From: JACJWR01 sp963842975
GTDB taxonomy: Bacteria; Actinomycetota; Actinomycetes; S36-B12; UBA10799
DNA: 64,000 nucleotides
Reading direction: 5' to 3'
Assembly: GCA_963842975.1 (NCBI GenBank)
Contig: CAWJIH010000013.1
Coordinates: 92,052 to 156,051, forward strand
This document shows, one piece after another, positions 9,698-17,677 of the stretch. The translations under genes and the position numbers were made by a program. Numbering within the stretch: the first letter of the stretch is position 1; the number at the start of each line of letters is the position of its first letter. The notes beneath the pieces are model-generated. The model made no database searches, was not told the origin of the DNA, and worked only from the letters and a program-made list of their open reading frames with translations.

Positions 9698-11242
9698 CTA
9701 CTCCAGCACCTCGTAGATCCGGGCCATCCGGGCCCTCGATCGGGTGTGCCTGGCCACTCGATCGGAGGCTTGCCGGGCGTCGGAGATGATGAAGTCGCGG
9801 ATGTATTCGCCCATCGGGGAGGCCACCTTGATGTCATCCGGATCGATGTCCACGTTGTTCAGGCTCTGCAACACCAGCACATCGCCATCGCCATACTCCG
9901 GATACACCCCGCCGAACGACAGTCCGAGTTCCTGCAGACCGGAGGCGTACATGCTGGTGTCCGGATCGGACAGCGGGAAATAGACCAGGATGACGTCGTA
10001 CCGGTTGAGTTGCAACTGGCCCACCTGCTGCTGCAGGGTTTCGAGGAAATCGGCGCCATAGCGGTCAACACGGATCCGTGCGACACCCGTTTCGTGACTT
10101 AACTTGATGGTGAGTCTGGTTTCGGCGGAATCCTCAACTGCTCGGGCGTTGAAGTCGGAGAGCACCTCTCGTGGGAGGTCCGCCTCCTGGTAGATCCGCT
10201 CGATGATCTCGCGATACACGTGCGGCACATGCACAGTGCGGTGGGGCACCTCGCCCAAACGGCCGAAGAACATCAGGGCGGATTTTCGGCGCCCCTCGGT
10301 GCCTTCGAAGCCGGTGAAACTCAATTGTGGGGGTTGTCCGGCCAGCAACAGGCCTACTTCGTGCGCACCGGTGGCCAAAGCCGGCCGTTGACTAGCCGTG
10401 TGGACCGTCACTGCTTCGGTGAACTGCCCGACGATGCCGCGCTCCAGCAGGCGGGTGAGGTGCGCTAGTCCGACCTTGGTGCCGATCTTGAAGCCACGGT
10501 AGTCCGGATCGACCACGAACAACCCGATTCGTCCAGTGACAGCCTCGGGGCGCTCAATCTCGCTGGCGACGTGGGCGACAACACGGCCCGCGGGGGTGAG
10601 TGCGATGGTGCCGAAGTGTCGGCCGGCGGCAACGTATTCGGACATCTTCTCCGGCTCGTACACCAGCGTCGAGTATGCCGCGGAGTAGCCGTAGCAGCGG
10701 AAAAAGAGTCGGGCGACGCGGAGTGAATCGCCTGGTTCCATGGCGCGGATTTCGAGTAGGGGCTCCCCGGATTCATTCATCGGGATGTCGGTGGAGGCGG
10801 CGGATTCGGCCTCCACACCAGCGACGAATTCGGCATCCGCATCGATCGAGTGGTAGGAGAGGTTCTTGCTGATGACGGCCCGGTTCCCCTTGCGAGGTTC
10901 GTAGGTCATGTCGAGGCCGTCGCCAAATCCGAGCCGAACCAGGTCCGCCACGCGGGGCGGATAGCCGCCCCGACTCAAGTCGAGGGGAGCGCCACGGTCG
11001 GCGAGCACGAGTTTGAAACCACCGGCGGATCGCGCCACTTCGAGGTCCATGTCGATCTCGTCGGCGTCGGCAAACGCCTCCCGTACCATAGCTTCGGCCA
11101 CTTCGAGAGTGAGGGCGCGTAGGCGGGTGGCGTCCGCGGCACCGACGCCAAGCATGGTGGCGGCCGATTCGGCCATTCCGCCGAAGAGGCTCACCGAGTG
11201 TGCAGTTGACACATGCAAGCGGCACAGGATCTGGTCGGACAT
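9698..11242 (-). CDS. RsbW-like HATPase domain fused to GNAT acetyltransferase
   Basis: 514 residues. Residues ~1-130 resemble the anti-sigma-factor type HATPase_c_2 fold: LTLEVAEAMVREAF as N-box, VLADRGAPLD as G1 box, and KGNRAVISK near the end. Residues ~160-320 look like a GNAT domain, with the acetyl-CoA loop in VVDPDYRGFKIGTKVGL. About 190 more residues follow that I cannot assign. GGAG lies 5 nt before the ATG. It is the first gene of the operon with the MFS exporter and ATP-grasp enzyme and is divergent from an alpha/beta hydrolase across a repeat-rich operator-like region. Function unknown; acylation of the ATP-grasp product or switch-type regulation are both possible. Confidence 0.72.
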   Translation of the reverse strand: MSDQILCRLHVSTAHSVSLFGGMAESAATMLGVGAADATRLRALTLEVAEAMVREAFADADEIDMDLEVARSAGGFKLVLADRGAPLDLSRGGYPPRVADLVRLGFGDGLDMTYEPRKGNRAVISKNLSYHSIDADAEFVAGVEAESAASTDIPMNESGEPLLEIRAMEPGDSLRVARLFFRCYGYSAAYSTLVYEPEKMSEYVAAGRHFGTIALTPAGRVVAHVASEIERPEAVTGRIGLFVVDPDYRGFKIGTKVGLAHLTRLLERGIVGQFTEAVTVHTASQRPALATGAHEVGLLLAGQPPQLSFTGFEGTEGRRKSALMFFGRLGEVPHRTVHVPHVYREIIERIYQEADLPREVLSDFNARAVEDSAETRLTIKLSHETGVARIRVDRYGADFLETLQQQVGQLQLNRYDVILVYFPLSDPDTSMYASGLQELGLSFGGVYPEYGDGDVLVLQSLNNVDIDPDDIKVASPMGEYIRDFIISDARQASDRVARHTRSRARMARIYEVLE

Positions 11243-11357
11243 CTGGACTCCGTGGTCGGCTGAGCGGGCGGGTGCCCGCAGCGGGGAGACCTTACTACCT
11301 GCCCGCGAATCAGGCTAGTCCTTCGACGTGACGAAGGACGGATTGCGGACTGCGGGA

Positions 11358-11400
11358 ATGCAACCTACGGTTGCGTAACTTACGCTAGAGTAACTTGCGC
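11358..11400. promoter_or_regulatory. Phased repeat operator between divergent genes
   Basis: Three related 13-mers start at 11358, 11373 and 11388, exactly 15 bp apart. The middle one, GCGTAACTTACGC, is a perfect palindrome; the third matches it at 11 of 13 positions, the first at about 8. The arrangement also creates TTAC-N6-GTAA. It lies in the roughly 250-bp gap between the divergent HATPase-GNAT and hydrolase genes, so a dimeric repressor, for example of the TetR type, could control both directions. No regulator gene is adjacent and the family is a guess. Confidence 0.55.
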
Positions 11401-11492
11401 TCTGGTGAGCAATGCTGATGTCGGTCGATTCGCCGTCGATGTCACTCCTCGCCCGCAACGCTCAAATCGATCATGTGATGCTAGGAGTTCTT

Positions 11493-12425
11493 ATGGCTGG
11501 GACCACACGAATGGTTTCGCCCGATCGCGAGGTAGCGGTCATCCATGGCCGCGAACTGGCCTACATCGCCTACCCCGGGCTAGGTCTGCCCTTGGTGATG
11601 CTGCACGGAGTGGGATCGTCGGCGGCCGGTTGGGATGTCCCGGCGCGAATTCTGTCCGAGCGCGGGATCCCGGTCATCTCGATCGACATGCCTGGCCACG
11701 GTGCTTCCGCGAAGGGCCCAGGCGACTATTCGTTGGGGTCCATGGCCAGCGCTGTGCGGGACTTGTTGGATCACCTGGGCATCGACTCTGCGGTGATCGT
11801 GGGACACTCCCTCGGCGGTGGTGTGGCCCTGCAGTTCCACTACCAGTATCCGCGTTATGTCGCGGGGCTGATCCTGGTCTCCAGCGGGGGGTTGGGCAGG
11901 GACACGAACCTAATCCTGCGGCTGTTCTCCGTTCCGGGGTCGGGACTGGTGCTCGGTGCCGGATTGAACCAACGGACGATGGCCGCGCTGGAATCAGTGC
12001 GGTCGAAAGTGCGTCGCTGGGGACGTCGTCCTGACTTCTTCCCGGATCAGGTGATGGATCGAATCGACCGGCTTAGCGACCCGGTTGAGCGGCACTCATT
12101 CCTGGCAACGCTGCGCAGCGTCGTCGATCACACGGGGCAGCGGGTGTCCGCTTTGGAGAAACTGCACCTCTCCAACTCAGTGCCGGTGCTGATCTTGTGG
12201 GGACGTCAGGATTCGATCATTCCGGTGGCGCATGGCGAACGAGCCCACGAGATGCTGGAATCTTCCACCCTGGTGGTGTTCGACGACGCAGGTCACGAGC
12301 CCCATCGGAAGGATCCAGTCAGATTCGCCGAAACCTTGGAGGCCTGGCTGATCGACGTGGGCCTGCGGGGTCAGCTTGGGTCTGATTCCGGGAACGCTGC
12401 GCACATCTGCTCGAACTCCTCATAG
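11493..12425 (+). CDS. Alpha/beta hydrolase
   Basis: 310-residue alpha/beta-hydrolase fold protein. Seen: oxyanion HGVGSS, nucleophile elbow GHSLGG (Ser), the acid loop in LILWGRQDSIIP and the catalytic His in DDAGHEPH, a full triad. AGGAG lies 5 nt before the ATG at 11493; an in-frame ATG at 11412 would add 27 residues and cannot be excluded. The last 55 bp overlap the convergent WS/DGAT gene, and the overlapping tail (GSDSGNAAHICSNSS) looks unconserved. Adjacency to a wax ester/triacylglycerol synthase suggests lipid or ester metabolism, but the substrate is not known. Confidence 0.85.
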   Translation: MAGTTRMVSPDREVAVIHGRELAYIAYPGLGLPLVMLHGVGSSAAGWDVPARILSERGIPVISIDMPGHGASAKGPGDYSLGSMASAVRDLLDHLGIDSAVIVGHSLGGGVALQFHYQYPRYVAGLILVSSGGLGRDTNLILRLFSVPGSGLVLGAGLNQRTMAALESVRSKVRRWGRRPDFFPDQVMDRIDRLSDPVERHSFLATLRSVVDHTGQRVSALEKLHLSNSVPVLILWGRQDSIIPVAHGERAHEMLESSTLVVFDDAGHEPHRKDPVRFAETLEAWLIDVGLRGQLGSDSGNAAHICSNSS

Positions 12426-13885
12426 AACAACTTGCCGAGCCGATCGGCGTCGGGGATCAGCGTCTCGTCTGTGCCGAATCCCACCGACACGCGATTGTTG
12501 TAGCTGAAGATGCAGATAGTCATTACTTGGTCACCAGAGCAGGGCGCCCAGGCAAGGGCGCCGGCCACTTCAGTGCCGGCGAATCGGATCGGTCCACGTG
12601 GGCCGGGTACGTTCGTCAACACCCCGACCGCCTTGTTTGCCATGTAGTTGGTGATCGAGGTCGCGACCGGGCGAGGTGATTTCGAGACGAGTCGCTGAAC
12701 CCCGTAGGTGATGAGTGCCTCGTCGCTCGCTTTGATGCGATCCATTCGAGCGTGAATTTCGGCAAGCCGCGTGGCCACATCGTCGATACCCAACGGCATC
12801 CGCAGGACCACCAGGGCGAAGTGGTTGCCGAGTTCGTCGGTTTCGTCCGGATCGAACGGACGAACGCTGACCGGCACCATCCACAGCACCTCGTCGATCC
12901 GCTCGTCGCCGCGTCCCCGGAGATAGCGGGTGAGGGCACCGGACACTGCCCCAAGCAGCACGTCATTCACGGTGGTGCCGGTGGCCTTGCCGATCCGCTT
13001 GACGTCCGCCAGCGACAGGTCGGTGGCCCAGCCGATTCCCTTGGGCACGTCCGGGGTGCCGCTCCAGACGGTTTTGACGCTGGGCGCAGCGAGCAGGATT
13101 TTGGCGGTGTTGGCCACATCATTGACTGGTCGGTTGCCTTCGGTGCTGACCAACTCTGCAACATCCGCGAGGCGGGCTGGGTTCTTTACCGCGGCAGCCG
13201 CATCCGATGCCACGTCTGCCGCAAGGGTGGGGATGTCGCCGGCGCTCTTGGGATTGGTGACCACCTTCGCCACAGCCTTGGCGGGAGCGATAGCTGCCCG
13301 TGAAGCGGTCTTGGTGGTGGTGGTCACAACATCTAGTGCGGATGCGGCCAGATTTCCTAATGCAGAGGCTGCGATCGAGGCTGGGGTTTCGCTGCGGCGG
13401 AGCGCCCTGCCCACCGAGACCGGGTCGCCATCGACGTCGCACAAGCCGAACATGACCTGCGTCAGCCGGACCCCATCGGCAAGTGAGTGGTGGGTGCGCA
13501 GCATCATTGCTGAGCCGTCGACGCCCTCGGTCGGGTGGAACCCGTACACCACCCGCACCGACCACAGCGGATGGTCGCGATCGAACGGGATGCTGCGTTG
13601 GGAGGCCACCCACGAGCCCAGCTCGTCTAGTCCGCCGGGCGCGGGCAGGTCGACGGCCTGGACGTGCCGATCGATGTCGAAGTCCGGATCCGTTTCCCAG
13701 TGCCAATCACCATCGGTGTTCACCGGGTGCGCGGCGAACACCGGGAACTTCGCAATCAACCGATCCGCAATCACACTGCGCACTTCCTCGAAGTCCAGCG
13801 AGGAGGTGAACCACATCAGTGAATCGATGACCATCAGGTTGTTCGGACGGTCCATGGTGAGCCAGAGAGAGTCCTGGGTTGACAT
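12371..13885 (-). CDS. Wax ester synthase/diacylglycerol acyltransferase (WS/DGAT)
   Basis: Bifunctional acyltransferase making wax esters or triacylglycerol from acyl-CoA, typical of lipid-storing actinobacteria. Seen: catalytic HHSLADG (HHxxxDG) near residue 135, an Ala-rich linker of about 80 residues, the TTVNDVLLGAVSGAL segment, and C-terminal NVPGPRGP and CSGDQVMTICIFSYN typical of the DUF1298 half. Length about 504 aa. The ATG at 13885 gives the family-like MSTQDSLWL start with GGGTGG before it. An ATG at 13951 also has AGGGGGT upstream, but that G-run is part of the CsoR-type palindrome. Divergent from the sulfide operon. Confidence 0.9.
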   Translation of the reverse strand: MSTQDSLWLTMDRPNNLMVIDSLMWFTSSLDFEEVRSVIADRLIAKFPVFAAHPVNTDGDWHWETDPDFDIDRHVQAVDLPAPGGLDELGSWVASQRSIPFDRDHPLWSVRVVYGFHPTEGVDGSAMMLRTHHSLADGVRLTQVMFGLCDVDGDPVSVGRALRRSETPASIAASALGNLAASALDVVTTTTKTASRAAIAPAKAVAKVVTNPKSAGDIPTLAADVASDAAAAVKNPARLADVAELVSTEGNRPVNDVANTAKILLAAPSVKTVWSGTPDVPKGIGWATDLSLADVKRIGKATGTTVNDVLLGAVSGALTRYLRGRGDERIDEVLWMVPVSVRPFDPDETDELGNHFALVVLRMPLGIDDVATRLAEIHARMDRIKASDEALITYGVQRLVSKSPRPVATSITNYMANKAVGVLTNVPGPRGPIRFAGTEVAGALAWAPCSGDQVMTICIFSYNNRVSVGFGTDETLIPDADRLGKLFYEEFEQMCAAFPESDPS

Positions 13886-13954
13886 ATCCACCCGTTGAGT
13901 ATGAGGGGTTGCATAGCGGGAAGTTGGGCGAGAAGTCAAACGATTCGACATTCT

Positions 13955-13972
13955 AATACCCCCTGGGGTATT
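13955..13972. promoter_or_regulatory. CsoR/CstR-type operator upstream of the sulfide operon
   Basis: Perfect 18-bp inverted repeat AATACCCC-CT-GGGGTATT, matching the ATACCCC/GGGGTAT half-sites known for CsoR-family repressors including the persulfide sensor CstR. It lies about 65 bp before the rhodanese start and upstream of the divergent WS/DGAT gene. The genes it faces (rhodanese, persulfide dioxygenase fusion, TauE) are the kind regulated by CstR, which argues for persulfide rather than copper sensing. No CsoR/CstR gene is present in the window. Confidence 0.7.
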
Positions 13973-14038
13973 ATCGAGGCGTTCTCCTCCCAGCCAGCTA
14001 GAAGCCAACTCCAACCCACCTCATAGAACGGACCGGTG

Positions 14039-14377
14039 ATGATCGCCCAAGCGACGATTCCCGAATTGACCGCCGCCATGGCGTCCGGCAACGCTCGAGT
14101 CATCGACGTGCGCGAACAGTTTGAGTACTCCGACGGGCATGTGGCTGGCTCGGTATGGCTGCCGATGTCGTCGGTGCCTGCGAACGTCGACGAGTTCCGT
14201 GGCGACGCGCCGGTCTACGTCATCTGCCGCACTGGCAACCGGTCCGGCCAAGTCGTGATGTGGCTGGCCCGGCAGGGAGTCGAAGCGATCAACGTTCAAG
14301 GCGGGATCGTCGCTTGGCAACAAGCCGGCCACCCCATTGCCACCGGAATGGAAAGCGAAGGGACCCTCACCTCATGA
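14039..14377 (+). CDS. Single-domain rhodanese sulfurtransferase
   Basis: 112-residue rhodanese moving sulfane sulfur to thiol acceptors. Seen: VIDVREQFEYSDGHVAGSVWLP and the active-site loop VICRTGNRSG with the catalytic Cys. The ATG at 14039 is preceded in frame by GTG at 14036; neither has a strong ribosome site. The stop overlaps the ATG of the persulfide dioxygenase fusion (ATGA), so the two are translationally coupled. As first gene behind a CstR-like operator it likely handles low-molecular-weight persulfides for the next enzyme. Confidence 0.9.
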   Translation: MIAQATIPELTAAMASGNARVIDVREQFEYSDGHVAGSVWLPMSSVPANVDEFRGDAPVYVICRTGNRSGQVVMWLARQGVEAINVQGGIVAWQQAGHPIATGMESEGTLTS

Positions 14378-15834
14378 CCGTCGTAGACACCACTGAAACC
14401 CGCACCCCGGCGATCGAGGTGCTCGACACCCCGGACTTGGGCGACCGTTCGTACATCGTTGCGCTCGACGATCTCGCCGTGGTGGTGGATCCGCAGCGGG
14501 ATATCGATCGCGTGCTGGACATCATCAATCGAAACGGCTGGCGGCTCAGCCACGTCGTGGAGACCCACGTCCACAACGACTACGTCTCCGGCGGCCTGGA
14601 ACTCGCCCGCGTCACAGGTGCCACGTATGTGGTGCCGCGCGGGCACGACTACGCCTTCGATGCGGCAATCATGGGCGACGGCGACACCTTCGAGGTCGGT
14701 GACATGCACTGGCGGGTGGTCCACACTCCCGGCCACACCCCCCATCACGTCTCCTACGCGCTGGACATTGGCGACCGAAACACCGCCGTTTTCACCGGTG
14801 GTTCATTGCTCTACGGCAGCGTGGGTCGGCCCGACCTGATCTCAGCCCAAGCCACCAAAGGGCTCGCCCACGACCAATGGCGTTCGGTGCGGCGGCTCGT
14901 CACTGAACTGGATTCCGAGGCGGCTGTTTTCCCCACCCACGGATTCGGTTCATTCTGTTCGGCCACTGCCACGGTGGGTCTCGAATCAACGATCGGCCTG
15001 CAGGCCGCGACGAACCCAGCCGCACTGCTGGACGAAGATGAATTCGTCACCGAGCTCATCGCGGGCCTGGACGCTTACCCGGCGTACTACAAGCACATGG
15101 GGCCCGCGAATGAGGCTGGTGCCCGAGCCATCGACTTGACCCCGGCCGAACATGCGGACCCAGAAGTACTTCGGGCCCGGATCGAGGCTGGTGAATGGGT
15201 CGTCGATCTTCGTTCCAGGAAGGTCTGGGCGGCCGAACACCTGTCTGGGTCGCTGAGTTTCGATGCGGAGGGCAACGCCATCACCTACCTGGGCTGGCTG
15301 ATCCCGTGGGGCACTCCGGTGACCTTGCTGGGCGCCACCCAGGAGCAGATCACCGACTTCCAGCGGGAGATGGTGCGGATCGGAATCGACCGCCCGGCGG
15401 GTCAAAACGTGGGCAGCCCGAGCACCTGGGCGCGGTCGCCGAAAGACGTCGGCTCACTGCAGCGGGCGACCTTCGCCGAACTTGCGACGGCGATGGCCGC
15501 GGATCCGAAACTGCTGGTGATGGACGCCCGTCGGCGCACCGAGTGGCAAGAGGGCCACGTCGTCGGCGCCAGGCACCTGCCGCTGCACGAATTGCCGGAA
15601 CGTCTCGGTGACGTGGTGGCGTGGTCGAACGCTGCTGCTCACGCGGGTGCCGACCCGACCGTGTGGGTCTCCTGCGGCAGTGGCTTCCGCGCCAGCGTGG
15701 CAGGCTCGCTGCTGGCGCGCGAGGGTGTGCCAACGGCGATTGTGGACGACGACTTCGGCAACGCGGAGAAGGCTGGCCTGTCGATCGTGAGCGATGCCCA
15801 CGACACCATGCTGGGCGCGGCGTACACCGACTGA
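14374..15834 (+). CDS. Persulfide dioxygenase-like MBL fused to two rhodanese domains
   Basis: 486 residues. The N-terminal metallo-beta-lactamase domain (~1-240) carries THVHNDYVSGG, HTPGHTPHHVSY and FPTHGFG, the ETHE1/CstB-like iron-binding pattern for oxidising persulfides to sulfite. Two rhodanese modules follow: the first (~260-350, DLRSRKVWAAEHL) has no evident catalytic Cys, and the second (~375-470) has SCGSGFRASVAG with the Cys in place. This is the CstB-type arrangement that couples sulfur transfer with dioxygenation. It sits between a single rhodanese and a TauE-type exporter that could remove the sulfite produced. Confidence 0.9.
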   Translation: MTVVDTTETRTPAIEVLDTPDLGDRSYIVALDDLAVVVDPQRDIDRVLDIINRNGWRLSHVVETHVHNDYVSGGLELARVTGATYVVPRGHDYAFDAAIMGDGDTFEVGDMHWRVVHTPGHTPHHVSYALDIGDRNTAVFTGGSLLYGSVGRPDLISAQATKGLAHDQWRSVRRLVTELDSEAAVFPTHGFGSFCSATATVGLESTIGLQAATNPAALLDEDEFVTELIAGLDAYPAYYKHMGPANEAGARAIDLTPAEHADPEVLRARIEAGEWVVDLRSRKVWAAEHLSGSLSFDAEGNAITYLGWLIPWGTPVTLLGATQEQITDFQREMVRIGIDRPAGQNVGSPSTWARSPKDVGSLQRATFAELATAMAADPKLLVMDARRRTEWQEGHVVGARHLPLHELPERLGDVVAWSNAAAHAGADPTVWVSCGSGFRASVAGSLLAREGVPTAIVDDDFGNAEKAGLSIVSDAHDTMLGAAYTD

Positions 15835-15850
15835 TATTGACTGTCCTTTT

Positions 15851-16615
15851 GTGACCCTTCTATTGCTGGTCGGCGTCGGTGTGGCGCTCGGCCTTGCACT
15901 GGGACTGTTTGGCGGCGGCGGCGGCATCCTTGCGGTGCCGCTGCTGCTCGCTGTGGGAGTTCCGGCAGACGAGGCAGCAACAACCTCCTTGGTGGTGGTT
16001 GCCGCGGCCGCTGTGGGCGGGGTGATCCAGAACGTTCGCGTGGGGCGGGTGGCCTGGCGGGAAGCGCTCACGTTCGGGGTCATCGGCGTGCCAGCTGCCA
16101 TGCTCGGCTCAGTTCTGGCACTCAACACGGCGGATGCCATCAAACTTTTCGGCTTCACCGTGCTGATGGTCGTGGCCGGTGGGCTCATGTTGTTCAAGGC
16201 GCTGCGTGGTCAAGCGGGCGACCCCGACCGTGCCACGCAACGCCGACCTTGGGTGTTGGTGATCGCGGCGGCCCTGGTTGTCGGGCTGGTGACTGGCTTC
16301 TTTGGCGTGGGTGGGGGATTCCTGGTGGTGCCGGCGCTGGCGTTGGTGATCGGTTTGCCGATGCGCATCGCAACGGCCTCCGCCCTGGTCGTGATAGTGA
16401 TCAATTCGGCGGCGGCCCTGGTGCCGCGTATCGGCGAGGCTTTCGATCCGACCGCGTCTGCGGTTGTGGCAGTGTCGGCGGTGATCACCACCGTGCTGGC
16501 AGCGCGTTGGTCGAATCGTTGGTCTGGGAAGTCCCTTGGGGTGGGTTTCGCCATCCTGGTGCTGGTGATGGCGGCCGTGACCGCATACGAGGCGTGGCTG
16601 CTGGTCAGCACGTAG
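15851..16615 (+). CDS. TauE/SafE family sulfite or sulfur-anion exporter
   Basis: 254-residue membrane protein with about eight helices and the internal repeat typical of TauE/SafE: GLFGGGGGILAVPLLL in the first half, GFFGVGGGFLVVPALAL in the second. The GTG at 15851 is preferred because the frame upstream overlaps the dioxygenase gene and encodes no membrane sequence. It starts 16 bp after the dioxygenase gene, so it should share its mRNA. In this setting export of sulfite formed from persulfide is the most likely role; other organosulfur anions are possible. Confidence 0.88.
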   Translation: MTLLLLVGVGVALGLALGLFGGGGGILAVPLLLAVGVPADEAATTSLVVVAAAAVGGVIQNVRVGRVAWREALTFGVIGVPAAMLGSVLALNTADAIKLFGFTVLMVVAGGLMLFKALRGQAGDPDRATQRRPWVLVIAAALVVGLVTGFFGVGGGFLVVPALALVIGLPMRIATASALVVIVINSAAALVPRIGEAFDPTASAVVAVSAVITTVLAARWSNRWSGKSLGVGFAILVLVMAAVTAYEAWLLVST

Positions 16616-16685
16616 GCTGAGGCGACTGACTGGTCGCATCGACCGCCATCCAACTTCTGACACGCGTGCGCCGAGGGGAACCGAC

Positions 16686-17081
16686 ATGGCCGACATGAAC
16701 CTACTGGGTGGACCTGAGCCCACCTTCCTGCCGGAAGACGAATCTGTGACCGCTGCCCTCGAGGATGGCACCGACGTGTTCGACATCGTCCGCCGTCACC
16801 CGGAATCGTCGCTGGCGTGGTCCCTGGTAGCGGAACTGGCCTGGGCTCAGGGGAGCGATATCGAGTCCTACGCCTATGCCCGGGTGGGGTACCACCGTGG
16901 GCTGGACGCGTTGCGGCGCAACGGTTGGCGCGGGCACGGTCCGGTGCCCTACTCCCACCCTGGGAACGTCGGTTTCCTGCGTTGCCTGTCGCTGCTGGCG
17001 CAGGCAGCGGACGAGATCGGGGAAACCGACGAGGCCCAGCGCTGCCGGGAGTTCCTGGCCGATTGCGGTGGGCTTGGCTGA
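16686..17081 (+). CDS. DUF3151 family protein
   Basis: 131-residue soluble actinobacterial protein of unknown function. Seen: LGGPEPTFLPED near the N-terminus, RHPESSLAWSLVAELAW, and AYARVGYHRGLDALRRNGWRGHGPVPY, a strongly conserved stretch of this family that looks TPR-like and helical. GAGGGG lies before the ATG. It follows the TauE gene by about 70 bp; whether it belongs to that operon is unclear. No catalytic motif is evident. Confidence 0.85.
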   Translation: MADMNLLGGPEPTFLPEDESVTAALEDGTDVFDIVRRHPESSLAWSLVAELAWAQGSDIESYAYARVGYHRGLDALRRNGWRGHGPVPYSHPGNVGFLRCLSLLAQAADEIGETDEAQRCREFLADCGGLG

Positions 17082-17103
17082 GCAGCCCACCGCGGCCTCA
17101 CTG

Positions 17104-17607
17104 CTAGCAGCCGAGTGCTGCCACCAGTGAATCGTATGCGGATTTGACCGTCTGCACGGCGCTGGCCACAGCGGGTGAGGCCTCCGAGATGGGGGTGTCG
17201 TCCGGTTGCCCTTCCAGGCTGTCCAGCAGCGACCCTTCGGCACCTTGCAACGCAGTCACCAACGCTCCCTGCACCGGACCCGCCTCGGCCGCTACCTGGT
17301 CTAGTTGGGCCTGCGCCTGCGCAACTGCTGCGCGCACGTCACCGACCGTCGCTGCCGGGTCTGTCTGCTCGGAGATCGACCCCTGCAGGGAAGTCAACGA
17401 TTCGCAGGCGCCACCAGTGACTTCCGCCACCGCCGAGGACGCGGCCGAGGCCGCCTGTGATGCTGCGCTGGCCGCCGCCGAGGACGCGACGCCGGCTGCT
17501 GCGCTCGCCGCCGCACTGGTGGCATCGGAAGCGACGTCGGAACCACACGCGCTTAAGGCGAACGCGGCTGCAAGTCCAGCAACTGCCAAACCGAGAGACT
17601 TCTTCAT
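17104..17607 (-). CDS. Ala/Ser-rich secreted lipoprotein
   Basis: 167 residues. Seen: a lipoprotein signal peptide (MKKSLGLAVAGLAAAFALSAC) with the lipobox Cys at residue 21, then an Ala/Ser low-complexity tract of about 45 residues, then a helical region with a Cys (GGACESL) and a final Cys at the last residue, possibly a disulfide pair. The start is secure: GGAGG stands about 8 nt before the ATG, and the frame upstream lacks protein character. Exported to the outer face of the membrane; function unknown. Confidence 0.82.
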   Translation of the reverse strand: MKKSLGLAVAGLAAAFALSACGSDVASDATSAAASAAAGVASSAAASAASQAASAASSAVAEVTGGACESLTSLQGSISEQTDPAATVGDVRAAVAQAQAQLDQVAAEAGPVQGALVTALQGAEGSLLDSLEGQPDDTPISEASPAVASAVQTVKSAYDSLVAALGC

Positions 17608-17677
17608 TGCGGACCTCCAAGGTCGGTCGAGAATCGGGCCAAGGTTATCCCGCGCACCAGGTATTACCGGTGAGTAG

